A DNA stretch of 64,000 bases, taken from Rheum nobile. Taxonomy: Eukaryota; Streptophyta; Magnoliopsida; Caryophyllales; Polygonaceae. Positions within the stretch are counted from its first letter, which is position 1; every line of letters begins with the position of its first letter. Of this stretch, positions 1 to 10,710 are shown in pieces. Under the pieces are notes generated by a model. It saw only the letters and a list, made by a program, of their open reading frames with translations, was not told where the DNA came from and did not search any database. The stretch covers positions 1,699,001 through 1,763,000 of the forward strand of contig WOAB01000593.1 of assembly GCA_027886185.1 (NCBI GenBank), in the 5' to 3' direction. Made by a program: the position numbers and the translations under genes.

Positions 1-2
1 AC

Positions 3-397
3 ACGGTGGAATACGATAGATCCTTACATGCATGGGATGCCCGCAATGAATATTCCATTAGCCTACAAGCCATGGGTCCTCCAGTCCTTCAACCCCACCA
101 GTGTAGCGGTGATTACATGCAGTGGTACCTCCAGCATACACATCCATTCATCATCCCTCAAGAGGACCGTAACCCTCAGCACCATGTAAGAAATTGAATA
201 ATTATATCTTGTTTAATTTCGTGTACAAACTTTATATTAATCGTATCCACTTATTGTGACTGCAGTGGGTCGATAGTTGCTACTGACGTCTGGATCCATA
301 TCGCGATCACCAACATGGAGATGACCAATGTGAAGACCTAGCCGAGGCGTTACGGCAATCATTGGAGCAAATGTATCCCTACCTTTCGAACCATTGA
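3..397 (+). pseudogene. Plant mobile domain (PMD) protein, C-terminal fragment
   Basis: The window opens inside an exon. Residues around CSGDYMQWYLQHTHPFI resemble the C-terminal part of plant mobile domain proteins, including those related to PP7-long-form phosphatases. The first exon ends at 185 before a GT donor. An acceptor TGCAG ends at 265 and the second exon continues in phase to a stop at 395-397. An in-frame TGA at 284-286 breaks exon 2, after which the frame continues for 36 codons (through DDQCEDLAEALRQSL). PMD genes are often carried or copied by plant transposons. The family call rests on recognised motifs only. The upstream part lies outside the window. Confidence 0.55.
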
Positions 398-446
398 ACT
401 TGGCTGCTTCGTCATTTGAGCATTAAACTTTGGATTTCATTGAACT

Positions 447-562
447 TTGGAAGGTGACAACAATGAATGTTATGACTTTTGTTTGAATGTTTTTTATGAG
501 TTGTTTGGAAGGTGACAACAATGAATGTTATGACTTTTGTTTGAATGTTTTTTATGAGTTGT
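447..562. repeat. Tandem duplication, 58-bp unit
   Basis: Two adjacent near-identical copies start at 447 and 505 (TTGGAAGGTGACAACAATG and onward). They lie between the PMD fragment and the MULE gene and have no coding potential. This is a simple local duplication. Confidence 0.9.
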
Positions 563-2903
563 CGAACTCATTGCATCATAATTCATACATATCATTCATT
601 ACATAAATCGACCGTTTTAACCTTCTTCTTTCGTCTTTTCTTATTTTCGGCCTTGGCTGCTTTGTACTCCAACAACCGATCATACGTCCTTTGATCTACG
701 TAATCACCCATAGACGGGTCATGATATACCACCCACGTCGGGTAAAGAGTAGGCAAGGGCGATGTCTCGGCAAGGCCAATCTACATCAAAGTCAATGCAT
801 CATACATATGTTTTAACACAAGATAGTATCAACAGATGTGATTGTATTAACGTACCGCAATAAAATGTTGCTCTTCCTGGACATGGCAAATGCATATCGT
901 CTTCAGCTTCTTGACAACCGATGCTTCATTTGGCTTCCCCCTCATAGGCAGGTATGTCGTTCCCACACCACCACCGACGGTAACGAACACACATGTGAAT
1001 GTCGTTGCCACCAAATATCCCATATACGGGAGGTCCAACCACGTCTCCGGTGGGGCCGGCCTGTTCGGGGAAGGAAACCATGCTAGCTTCGCCTCCATTG
1101 CCTCAAGTGTCATCGTAGACACCCAAAGTGGCGCGAGTAGCTCATACTATTTTCTCAACGTAGCGATCACGGTACGTCGAACAAAAGCCCACTGATCTTG
1201 CCCTAAACCCAGACCATGCGCAATTGCTCTGTACCCGCAGTTTCCATCACCCACTATCTCATACCATCCTCCCACGTGTGGTCTCATACACATGGAAAAC
1301 TGGGTACGATATCGCCACGGGTTCTTGATCAAAGATGTGTCACCCGAAGGCTTTGCTGCAAGCGTCTTCGGTGGTCTTCCTTTTTGCTTTTTCAGAGGCG
1401 TTTCGTCCATCTGTTGGTCAGTGTACTCCCATGATGACGGTTGTCTTTTGGTGGCAAAGTTTAGAGCTCCTTGAGGCCGACCCTTATGCCTGACTTTAGC
1501 TGGCTCTTGCAGAGTAGTCCGCTCTGGATGCGCAATACTTGTTAGTGTTGAGAATGCTCTTTGTTGAACCTGCACTAGCAATGTGGGGAAGACGCTTTGG
1601 GCAAATTCTTCAAGCAATGATCTATTCACTCTGCGTTCTCTGGCTTCTTCCTCTTCTTCTGTCTTTACTTCTGACAAGGTCAATTGCCTCCAGAACGGAT
1701 GCAATGAACTAGGTTCAATTGGGGCCTGGCTCCTCACATTTAGCGCCATGTCATGCACACAAGGCAAGCCATCTCTGACCCTCATCTGGCATCTGCATAT
1801 AGTGCTCCACAATAGAGCTTCTTCTTTCCTGTATTCCTCAATCAAACGAGCTAGTGCAATCGCAGAGACCTTGAAGTACAGCTTGCAGAAAAGATGTGCG
1901 TTCGTTAGCAGCATATATCTCTTTCCAATGCTCTCATTCAATGCCCCCTTTATCTCACCAATATGACTGCGCAACCGTGTATGATATTGATCGAACATAG
2001 TGCAAAGGTTGCCATCATTGCTTGTGAAGAAGCTTTTCAGACTGGAATGGGCCCCTTCAACCCTGTATTACAATCAAGAATCCGAAATCAGTATGTTGCT
2101 GTAAAGGTCTAACTAAGTTCAAATAACTAGCTAAATTTAGAAAAAAACATAATGCACAAACTTGTTAGTGGTGATAGTACCGAGCGTGAACACTGTATCT
2201 GTCCATACGGAGACGATTCTTTCCTTGTAGGGGTCAAGCCAGTTCTTTTGTAGGTACTAGAGACATTTTGGAGATTTCCTCCAATCACACTTCAGCTTCT
2301 TCAGTGTTGCTTCATACCCTTGTATGGTCGTTTCCTTGAACAGTTTCATGCAGTCGTTGGAAAATGTTGTGCCCCTAAACTTGTCCATGTTCTTCTTCCG
2401 AAAGTCTTCAATATTCTTCCTCACATGCCGCCTACATAGAAGGAATTTTCCTTCTGGAAACTGCTTCTCTAAGGCGTTCATCAACGCCTTCTCCCGATTA
2501 GTGACCAAACATGTGGGTGCTCGTTGCACCTTGACAAACATCTTTGCAAGTTGCTCTATGGCCCACTTATAATTGTCTTCGTCCTCCTTCTCTAGAAATG
2601 CCCCGACAATATTGTAGTTTTTCCAAACAGATGTGATGCCAACAATTTCAAGGAAGGGAAAATTGTAACTGCACACATAATCATATATAAAATATGATGG
2701 CATCCTAACCTTGACATGAACAAATGAAGAGTATAATAGATATGTATGTTACTAACCAGTTAGTTGCATATGTAGAGTCCAGCAGCACAATGTACGGAAA
2801 TGCCTTCAGCAACGACAACTGTTCCTGGCTTGCGAAGAAGATATCCGTTATCTTGTTGGTCTCCTTGTTGAATCTATGCTCCATGAAGTATCCTTTCTCA
2901 TTG

Positions 2904-3269
2904 TGTAATACCCACACCATATTGGGCCGGCCCATCACAGGGCTGCAGCCCATACACCCCAACCCTTCCTTGTTGGCTCCAAGCCCCAAGGCCCAGCCAT
3001 TTAATCAAGAGGTTGTTGGGAGCGCTCGAACACGAGACCTCTCCCCTTTATCCACTCCCCACAAGGAGTGAATACCAATTGTGCTACAGCGCAATTGGTA
3101 TTCACTCCTTGTGGGGAGTGGATAAAGGGGAGAGGTCTCGTGTTCGAGCGCTCCCAACAACCTCTTGATTAAATGGCTGGGCCTTGGGGCTTGGAGCCAA
3201 CAAGAAAGGGTTGGGGTGTATGGGCTGCAGCCCTGTGATGGGCCGGCCCAATGTGGTGTGGGTATTACA
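2904..3269. repeat. Foldback unit A (366 bp, SINE-like head-to-head dimer)
   Basis: Near-perfect palindrome centred near 3087 (between CAATTG and GCAATTGG), running from TGTAATACCCACACC to GGTGTGGGTATTACA. Each arm carries a box B-like GTGTTCGAGCGCTC and the block GGTGTATGGGCTGCAGCCC. Confidence 0.85.
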
Positions 3270-3599
3270 TAAAAGTACACTTTGAATGAGAGGGGCTCCG
3301 ACCTTATCGGGCCAGCCATTTCTCTATCCATGGGCCACAGCCCATGTACCCCAACCAAATCCTCATGGCTGGGAGGTTGTTCGTGAGTCTCGAACACGAG
3401 ACCTCACGCTTTAACAAGCGGCCTAACACCCACTTGTTACCAATTATTGTTAAAGCGGGAGGTCTCGAATTCGAGTCTCACGAACAACCTCCCCAGTTTG
3501 GGGGATGGGTTGGGGTACATGGGCTGCGGCCCATGGGGGATAGAAATGGTTGGGCCAATGCGCTCGGAGGCCCCTATCCAACATAAAAGTGTACTTTTA
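3270..3599. repeat. Foldback unit B (about 330 bp, asymmetric)
   Basis: Arms start and end TAAAAGTACAC / GTGTACTTTTA. The left arm carries the full SINE-like head. The right arm lacks about 25 bp next to the centre (around 3450), so the tRNA-like part survives only in the left arm. The left arm is the reverse complement of the monomer at 18606-18785 with few differences. Confidence 0.75.
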
Positions 3600-3943
3600 T
3601 GTAATACCTCGACAGCTTAGCAGCCCGGCCCATCACAAGGCTGCAGCCCATACACCCCAACCCCTCACTGGCCCATATTAAATGGCGCACAGTAGGTTGT
3701 TCGTGAGTCTCGAACTCGAGACCTCACGCTTTAACAAGCTGCCAAAGCATCACTTGTCACCAATTGCGTTGCAGCGTAATTGGTGACAAGTGATGCTTTG
3801 GCAGCTTGTTAAAGCGTGAGGTCTCGAGTTCGAGACTCACGAACAACCTGTTGTGCGCCATTTAATATGGGCCAGTGAGGGGTTGGGGTGTATGGGCTAT
3901 AGCCCTGTGATGGGCCAGGCTGCTAAGCTGTCGAGGTATTACA
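3600..3943. repeat. Foldback unit C (344 bp, SINE-like head-to-head dimer)
   Basis: Near-perfect palindrome centred near 3772, from TGTAATACCTCGACAGC to GCTGTCGAGGTATTACA. Both arms carry GGTCTCGAGTTCGAGACTC (box B-like) and AATTGGTGACAAGTG (box A side). Confidence 0.85.
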
Positions 3944-4842
3944 CATTGCACTCATAGAAGAACTGTTGCACAACTGTTCTTCCTTCCATGCCCTTCTTTC
4001 GTATCTCATGCATGATGTTGTACACTTGCTTCATCTTGGTCAAATTGCCAGGGGACGAATGGATTGTAGTATGAATCTTTTGAGGCTTGCAATGATTGAC
4101 TGTCATCACCCTGATAATCTCCTTATCTTCAGCGCTTGGTCGCCCAGCTAATGCACTACCATACAAATAATCTGCTATGACATGATTGTGAGTTCCATGT
4201 TGTACAATGATCCTCCACAATCCCTTCGGCCCTTCTTTCAGCCTCAACATGAAGGGACACCCACACTTCTTCGACCTTGTGATGTCTCTCACTTGGTCAG
4301 CTTGTTTAGGCACGTTTTGTCCATGCCTATCACACGGTAACCAAGTCCCCCCAAGGGTCGAAGGGGTGGAAGGTTTATTCCTCCACTTTTTGATGCAGAA
4401 GTGTTTACACTTAGTCATCTCCCGCGCCCACAAAAATGCTTATTTTCTAGACTCCCAGATTTGATCAGTTATAAAGAACCTTGAGTAATCAGCAGAGACG
4501 TAAACATCCTCCTCCGGTGGTACACTAAACTGAGGCTGTGTGTGTAGGTATGGAAAGAAAAATTGTGGGGTAGCATGAGATGAAGATGCTTTTGGAGGAA
4601 ACGGTATCCCAAGTGAGAAGGATGGTATCTTAATAGTTGGTTGAGGCGTGTTCCAATCCTGCAGCTTTTGAGGCGTTTCCCAAACCGCAAATGTCTTATG
4701 TGGGGTGCTCCAGTCATTGAGGGAGATATTGTTTAACCCCTCGTATAAATAATAGTTCGTCTACATACACATGAAATCATCTCATCAAGTAGTGCACAAA
4801 TTATAAACCTAAATTCAAAATTTTATTTGAGAGAGCAGATTC

Positions 4843-4883
4843 TGTAAAATGGCACGGTTAGTGACAAACCGTGTCATTTTACA
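4843..4883. repeat. Short hairpin in MULE intron 1
   Basis: TGTAAAATGGCACGGTT at 4843-4859 pairs with AACCGTGTCATTTTACA at 4867-4883 with one mismatch and a 7-nt loop. Role unknown. Confidence 0.8.
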
Positions 4884-4931
4884 AAATGAACCTACAATCG
4901 GTTTCTGGTGGTGATTACGTGTGGAACTCTC

Positions 4932-4972
4932 CCACACGTTATGTGTGCACTATCTTGCCACATAACGTGTGG
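4932..4972. repeat. Two CACACGT/ACGTGTG dyads in MULE intron 1
   Basis: Imperfect dyads at 4932-4948 and 4958-4972. They belong to the same word family as the sites at 5443-5507, 7508-7572 and 13859-13900. The core contains ACGTGT, also part of plant ABRE/G-box elements, but regulation is not shown. Confidence 0.7.
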
Positions 4973-5442
4973 AACTGTTCTTCAATGTAACAGCGATTTC
5001 GTAGCCATAAACCCTAAACAATGCTCAATCTTTGTTTCTAATCCCCTAAACAATAAAATGAGATCTTGAATATTAAACAACAAATATCATGTCTAGCTTG
5101 GTTAAACCCTAAATAACAAATATCATACCTTTCAAAACCCTAACCATCAAGCTAAAAAATTTAAACAAGTTCAAAACAACAAAAAAGAGAAATTTAGGGT
5201 TACATAATAGAAATTACCTCGTTCGAAAGTGGAATATCTTCCGCACTGTTGCTCCAATACTCGTTGTTGTTCGGATTGTCCATTTTTTTTACAAAAATGG
5301 AGAGTGCAAAACAAGAATTTGTGAGTGTTTCAAATGAGGGTTTAGGCTCGAAATGGATCGTTAGCCGGGGAAGAAGACGGGTCATTATTATAGTTAGGTG
5401 GGGACAAGACGATTAATTCAATGTGTTTTGCCACAGACTGAA

Positions 5443-5507
5443 CCACACGTTACGTGTGGGATAGCATGACACGTAACGTGTGAGCTGATTCCACACGTTA
5501 CGTGTGG
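5443..5507. repeat. Cluster of three CCACACGTTACGTGTGG dyads upstream of the GRF gene
   Basis: Copies at 5443-5459, 5470-5482 and 5491-5507, the first and third identical over 17 bp. They lie between the divergent MULE gene (start 5283) and the GRF gene (TATA box 5885). Shared bidirectional regulation is possible but only inferred. Confidence 0.75.
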
Positions 5508-5536
5508 TTCAAGGTTTAGGCGTATGAGGCTTTTTG

Positions 5537-5675
5537 TTAGGGTTTGGGGTAGGGCTTGGGGTAGGGTTAGGGATTGGGGTTTAGGGATATGGTATTGGGG
5601 TAGGGTTTAGGGTAATGTGGTTTAGGTTTAGGGATTAGGGTTTAGGGTTAGGGTTAAGGTTAGGGTTAACTATTT
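5537..5675 (+). repeat. Degenerate telomere-like repeat (TTTAGGG variants)
   Basis: About 140 bp of GGGTTTAGGG, GGGTTAGGG and GGGGTAGGG variants, related to the plant telomere repeat TTTAGGG. Units are irregular, so this is an interstitial telomere-like tract and not a chromosome end. Confidence 0.75.
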
Positions 5676-5884
5676 ATCTTTAATTAATAAGGGTGAATCG
5701 GGTATTTTAGTTACCTTGTTTGTGAGATTGAGGAGAGGAACTTTTAATTAGGGTTTAGGGTGGTAAATGATTGTTGAGAAGTTATTAATGCTAGTGGTTG
5801 AGTTCATTAATGCTAGTGGTTGAGGTCATTATATACTACAGTTATATACAGCTGTATATTAGGTGTCAAACACATTGATTTTCA

Positions 5885-5893
5885 CTATATAAG
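5885..5893 (+). promoter_or_regulatory. Putative TATA box of the GRF gene
   Basis: CTATATAAG lies about 30 bp upstream of a CTCTACAACAAG stretch that would suit a transcription start. A spliced leader follows (donor at 5961, acceptor ending 6035). Confidence 0.5.
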
Positions 5894-5914
5894 AGGCATT
5901 AGGGTTGTTTGTTC

Positions 5915-7019
5915 TCTACAACAAGTCCAACACAAGCGACGCTTGAAGATTCAATTGTGGGTAAACTTCTTCTTCCAGTTTCTTTTGATTTATTATCCCC
6001 AATTTTTTATATTAATGGATTCATGATATTTGTAGGAAACCAAGCACTACAACAAATAATGGCATCTTCATCCGAATCATCAACAAACCCACTATGCGTG
6101 TGTAATTTGAAAGCCATTGTCCGTACGTACTTGGGATTTGCAGTGGAACTACGGAAGAAGGTATTGGGGATGCCCAAGACTGGGGTGTTTTTACAGGAAG
6201 TGGATTGATCCTATATACGAGGACAGGGCACACGCGATTATTCGACAACAATGGCGGGAAAAACAAGATCTTGTTAAGGAGAATCAAGATCTTGTTAAGA
6301 AAAATCAAAAACTTTTACAAGATGTGGATAAGATGCGTAGGTATAACCTCAAACTATATAATGATGTACATCGTATTAGGGGTGAGCAAATATATCCGAT
6401 CCGGCTGATCCGATCCGAAAATCCGCCGCTCCGTATCCTAAAAATCTGTATCCGAAAATATCCTTTAAGTTTTTATCCGTATCCGATCCGATCCGGGTGA
6501 TTTTGCCGGATACTTGAACCGGATACGGATCGAGATATTTAGCTTACCGGATATCCGAAAATATCCGGTACTATTCATATAATATTTATAATCATAAATT
6601 TGTTTATTATAACTAATATATTGAGTAATATATTAATAAATTTTACATCCTTAATCACATATTTATATTGTTGTCCAAGTAAAATATTGTAAATACATTT
6701 TCATATGAATAATAAGTGTGTATATAATTTAAATCGTACGAACAAATTAAGAAACAACCTACAATAATTTACAAATTTATTACTTTTGAATTTAAAAAAT
6801 GAATATATTGATTTATTTTTAATAGATTTGTAGTAACCGGATAATTCGGATATCCGGCTCAGATATCCGATCCGATCCGGGTCCTTTTTACCGTATATTC
6901 GTTTCAAAACGGACCGGATACGGATCGGGGTTTTGTAAATTTTTTGAACCGGATATCCGGTATAACGGATCGGATCGGATCGATCCGTTTACTCACCCCT
7001 ACATCATATACTGCCTTGA
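5915..7019 (+). pseudogene. GRF-type zinc-finger protein gene, frameshifted and split by a hAT element
   Basis: The 5' leader is spliced (exon to 5960, next exon from 6036). The ATG is at 6059 and gives a short serine-rich N-terminus, then CVCNLKAIVRT. A 4-bp tandem duplication GTACGTAC at 6123-6130 shifts the frame. In the next frame GRRYWGCPRLGCFYRKWIDP completes a GRF zinc finger, with cysteines from CVC, WGC and GCF. A charged coiled-coil (KENQDLVKKNQKLLQDVDKM) follows. The hAT element at 6377-7001 then interrupts the reading frame; without it the frame would end at TGA 7017-7019. Small GRF proteins are common in plants and often repeat-associated. Partner and role are unknown. Confidence 0.65.
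6377..7001. mobile_element. Non-autonomous hAT element (625 bp)
   Basis: TIRs TAGGGGTGAGCAAA and TTTACTCACCCCTA. The 8-bp duplication is CATCGTAT (6369-6376) and CATCATAT (7002-7009), differing at one base. Both subterminal regions are crowded with ATCCGATCC and GGATATCCG words in both orientations, as expected of transposase-binding subterminal repeats. The centre is AT-rich and non-coding. Confidence 0.88.
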
Positions 7020-7507
7020 TGTCGTATCTTTTGTGTAATGTTGTTTACGTACGATCAACCTTTGTAGGGAGCAAGCAATTTTATCAAAGCAGAGATATGA
7101 TAGGAAGCGAACTTTTACCAGAGACTATCCTAATTTCTTCAAACGCAACTAGACGATGTCATTTATTTTGTGTTAGGGTTTCTAAGTTTATGAAGAAGGT
7201 GAAGAGCATGTATTATTTACTTTATTTTGAGATAAATGTGGTTGTAGTCATCCAACGTAATGAACAATTCTATTCTGTCTTCTAGGTTGATTATTTTGGG
7301 GTGTTTTTTTATTAATTTTAGATAAACAAATAAACCCTAAAAATAAACAATAATATGATACAACATTCATACACAACATTATAATATATATAAAATAATC
7401 AATAATTCAACATTGAACCACAAATAAATACTAAAAATATACAATAATATGACATACACAAATACCTTAAAGTATACTATAACTAAACAATTTAATATAC
7501 TAAAATA
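7020..7507. other. AT-rich stretch, no supported gene
   Basis: Sequence downstream of the GRF gene. A short open frame near 7060-7165 (around REQAILSKQRYDRK) could be a GRF 3' exon, but no splice pair decides this. The rest is AT-rich. Confidence 0.4.
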
Positions 7508-7572
7508 CCACACGTTACGGGTGGTGTATACCCACACGTAACGTGTGGTATGACTCCACACATAACGTGTGG
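7508..7572. repeat. Cluster of three CACACGT/ACGTGTG dyads downstream of the GRF gene
   Basis: Copies at 7508-7524, 7532-7548 and 7556-7572. With the upstream cluster they bracket the GRF gene. The flank after the last site (GAGCCTATACTCTAAACGG) resembles the flank of the pair at 13883-13900. Confidence 0.75.
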
Positions 7573-9430
7573 AGCCTATACTCTAAACGGCAAAAATGCA
7601 TATGCGCCGAAAAGTAATCGTGTAAAAAAACACGTCTCCATTCTGAACGATTTAGGGGTATTAATGAGGTCTTCGGGTATGCTACACGTGTTGCAAGGAG
7701 GAACGTCGAACTGGAATGGAATGGATCGATGCGCTCGAGTGAAGCATTAGATCATTGAAAACGTTAAGAAAATGATCCAGATCTTGTCTTCCTAAAATAG
7801 CCAACGGTGAAGGATTATCGGAAAGACGTGTGGGATGGTTTAATATGCTAGTTGAAGGCATGCACACATCGAGTGAAGGGAGGAAAATTCATAAGATATC
7901 ACTTCCATATCTCTTCTAGATAAAAGATATTATTTATCTTATTACCAAATATGTGCATATGTTAGAAGGAAAACTATATTATTTAAATATGGAAGACCTA
8001 TATCTACTAAGATATCCAAGGTCCATATAAAAGAGGGTTCCTCCCATTTAAACTTCACAAACACAAGCCTTTAACATTACAAATAAATTCCTAAGAATTT
8101 AGTTTTCAATCTTTTTATAATCTTTTGTCGTAAATCCTTTAAGCGTGTTCCCTTGATTTCCATTCTCCACAAACAAGCGAATCAAGTCGTCGTACTTAAT
8201 CCGCGCAAAACACTTACTATGTTTGTCATGCTATAGTTATATTTAGTAACTTTGTACTTGAGCGTGTTGCACGCCGCATTGTGTGGGACGCGCCCAAGCT
8301 CGTTGCTTGTTTCTTTCCCCATAAATACTTGTAATATCTCATTAACAATACTTCGTTGAGTTTAAGGTTTATTTTAAAGTTGAGGTTCTTCTCCTTATCT
8401 AAAACTTGGGCTCTTGTTTGAGTTTTTATATATCGCTACTACACAAGCACTAATATGTGCTCCAAGAAGATTCGTGACGACGAGTCTTCGTGCAATTAAC
8501 CTCAAACTGAGTTTGAGTGTTCCACGACAATTACGAGTTTCTTCTTGTGCCATCACGATTCACGTTGGTACAAGTTGGAAGAAGGTGAGATTGACGCCTA
8601 ACATGTGCGTCAATGTTCAATTGAGCATCAAGCCAACAAAGGCCTATGCCAGGTGCCTTTCAAGCCTGGAGACATGGTGTGAGTGCACCTACGCCGGGAG
8701 CGATTCCTTGCCAAGAGGCATAAAGTTGGATCCTCGTGGTTGGCCCATTCTGAGTCTTGGAACTCTTGGGCGAAAGTGACGAGGGGATGGTGAAGGTAAG
8801 GAAGAGGATTGGAGGAAATGTAAAAAGAATTAATTTAAGTTGTAATCCAAACACATAATGCACATTTTATTTTTTATAAATTATTCTTGTTGCTTTAGTA
8901 ATGCATCTCTACAAAATAAAGCATAATTACATTATAATAAAGTAACCTAGACGAGGCCTTAGGCCATCATCATATTACTTATGAACAAAATAGTTTAATA
9001 TAATTAACCATGCTTTGGAAACTAAATCGACTATGTAAAGAATAATTATTATTTTTCAAAGTTGATTTACGTGTCAATTTTACCTTATAGGTAAGTTTAC
9101 ATTTTAGATCAACCCAAAACATAGAAAAGTAATGAAATAGGAGTAAAGATAAATATTGCAAACGAATTAGGAATTTTCATATATATTAAAGTCGAAGGGT
9201 TGTTTTTGTAATAATTGAGCCACTTGGCACTTTAAACATTTCACACGTATAATTTACAATAAAAAGTGCAACGACTCATGACATATCTAATCACCATAAC
9301 AGTTTAGCAAAAATGTGGGGGCGAATTATAGTCAACAATCGAGTTAATGGATACTGGATCATACAAATGTCTTATATCTCTACCCTATGTGTCGGCTTGT
9401 GGGCTATGTCAAACCATGTCCTAGGTGTTT
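7573..9430. other. Unassigned old repeat DNA
   Basis: No reading frame with a recognisable domain. A TATA-like TCCATATAAAAGAGGG at about 8020 with purine-rich flanks looks like an old LTR promoter, but no second copy or termini were found here. From 8860 onward it is AT-rich single-copy-looking sequence. Confidence 0.35.
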
Positions 9431-10710
9431 AGGTCATACAAAACATCTATTTCATACATGTTTAGGTCATGCATTTTGTGTTATGGATTGGGTCTTCTCA
9501 TGCACGTCCTCGGTGTCTTCTAGCATTATTTGTTAAGATTGTACTATAGATATCTACTTCCCAAGTTTTACATGATTTCAGGCACCGTGGAAAATCTCTT
9601 AGCCTAGAAAATGAATGTTAAAGATTTGAAGAGTCGAGGTGTAATCTTTGAGTATGTGCAAGCTAGTTTTGAAGAGCATTGACCCCCAAAATGTTATAGG
9701 AAAGTAACGCTAAAATTCGGGATACATCTTGACGCTGACATTTTGACATCTCTGTCTTGCAATGATTCGTTCAAGTGCTACAATTATCGTATTGGGGTCA
9801 TTGAGGTAGCGTAGAAAAGCTTATTCGGTGAGCTACTTTTTGTATTTTTACTCCGAGTCCAAAATCCCGCTAGAAGGGGGACAAAATTATATATCTTTGA
9901 GACGCATGGTCTGATGCACGAATCATAAATTAGACCGTGCATTTTATGCACGGGCAATGTAGTGAGAAATCACTTCCTCCCAAGAGCTTCTATGAACACA
10001 CGAGGTGTCGTGGTCTGTGCACAAGGTTCTGTAAAAGAAGCACTCCATGCAGTGTCAACTGCACGGTCCATCAAGGGTTCGTGCACCCCTTTCTGTAACA
10101 TGTAGCAATTTGTACAATGTCATGTGCACGGACCATGTCTTGGTTTGTGCACTGCGTGTTTTTACGGATTAAAGGACTTCGGCCCATGACTATTTTTAGA
10201 CTGTTTAAATACTTTTTTAGGGTGAATTTTTCAGAGGACCTTACCTTTCGCCATTCTAGCCCAAGAGTGTTTTGGAGTTCTTTTGAAGATTTCAGACAAT
10301 TTGAGATTGATTCCCAGGATATGATCAAGTATTTTCTTTTTCTAATCTAGTTTAATGATTTTCTTTGTTCATATGATGTCTTTGATTGTTTCTCTAAGAA
10401 CTAATTCCAATTTCTAAGGTTAGGGTGATCGCAAAAATGTGTAGGTAGACTTGAATTCGATATTTGTCGGGATTGAAACCTGAAACTTTGTTTGATTCAA
10501 TTCTATCTAGAAACCTTAATGCAATTGATGAAAGCTGATTATAATTCTATTAGGTTTGAGTTCGACAACAACTCAATTACTAGGATTTGAACTTGAGTGT
10601 TATTTATGCGACAACAGCTCAATTACTCTTATGGAATACCAAGATAGCATAGAAATTCTAGGTTTATATGGACTTTAGCGGAACACAACAAATAAAGTTT
10701 ATTTAGTTTA
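9431..10710 (+). mobile_element. LTR/leader fragment, Athila/Tat-like
   Basis: The segment near 9456 (ATACATGTTTAGGTCATG, then TTTTGTGTTA) matches the start of the LTR at 37808. It continues through a leader rich in GCACGG / CCGTGC words (9935-10150), but no gag follows. No TSD was found. The match to 37808 covers only about 50 bp, so the two are relatives and not paired LTRs. Confidence 0.4.

Larger units (their letters stand above)
2904..3943. mobile_element. Composite of three SINE-like palindromes, TG...CA ends, 5-bp TSD
   Basis: A 1,040-bp insertion in MULE exon 2. It begins TGTAATACC and ends GGTATTACA, and is flanked by CATTG at 2899-2903 and 3944-3948. Removing it with one TSD copy restores the transposase frame (FFYECNEKGYF). 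It holds three foldback units: A 2904-3269, B 3270-3599 and C 3600-3943. Each arm, read outward from the centre, starts like a tRNA-derived SINE (GCGCAATTGG or GCGTAATTGG box A, then GTTCGAGAC box B) and so points head-to-head. A transcript would fold into long hairpins. I know no named family with this structure. Confidence 0.8.
592..5283 (-). pseudogene. MULE transposase with FAR1, MULE, SWIM and OTU protease domains (broken)
   Basis: A multi-exon transposase gene on the minus strand. Exons inferred from GT/AG sites and continuous phase are 5283-5218, 4760-2757 (without the insertion at 2904-3943), 2668-2162, 2062-856 and 780-592. The start MDNPNNN is at 5283. Domains in order: FAR1-type zinc-binding domain (KKCGCPF, GTHNH), MULE transposase core (LLDSTY; CRRHV; VEGAHSSLK), SWIM finger (CRC, CVH) and an OTU-like cysteine protease with DGNC and a later HF pair. 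A lysine/arginine-rich tail ends the protein. The usual second catalytic aspartate of VTDRE is asparagine here (VTNRE). In-frame stops occur at 4440-4442 (TAA), 2257-2259 (TAG) and 1147-1149 (TAG). A five-exon structure with an OTU domain is known among plant MULEs. This copy cannot make an active protein. TIRs and a 9-bp TSD were not identified. Confidence 0.85.
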
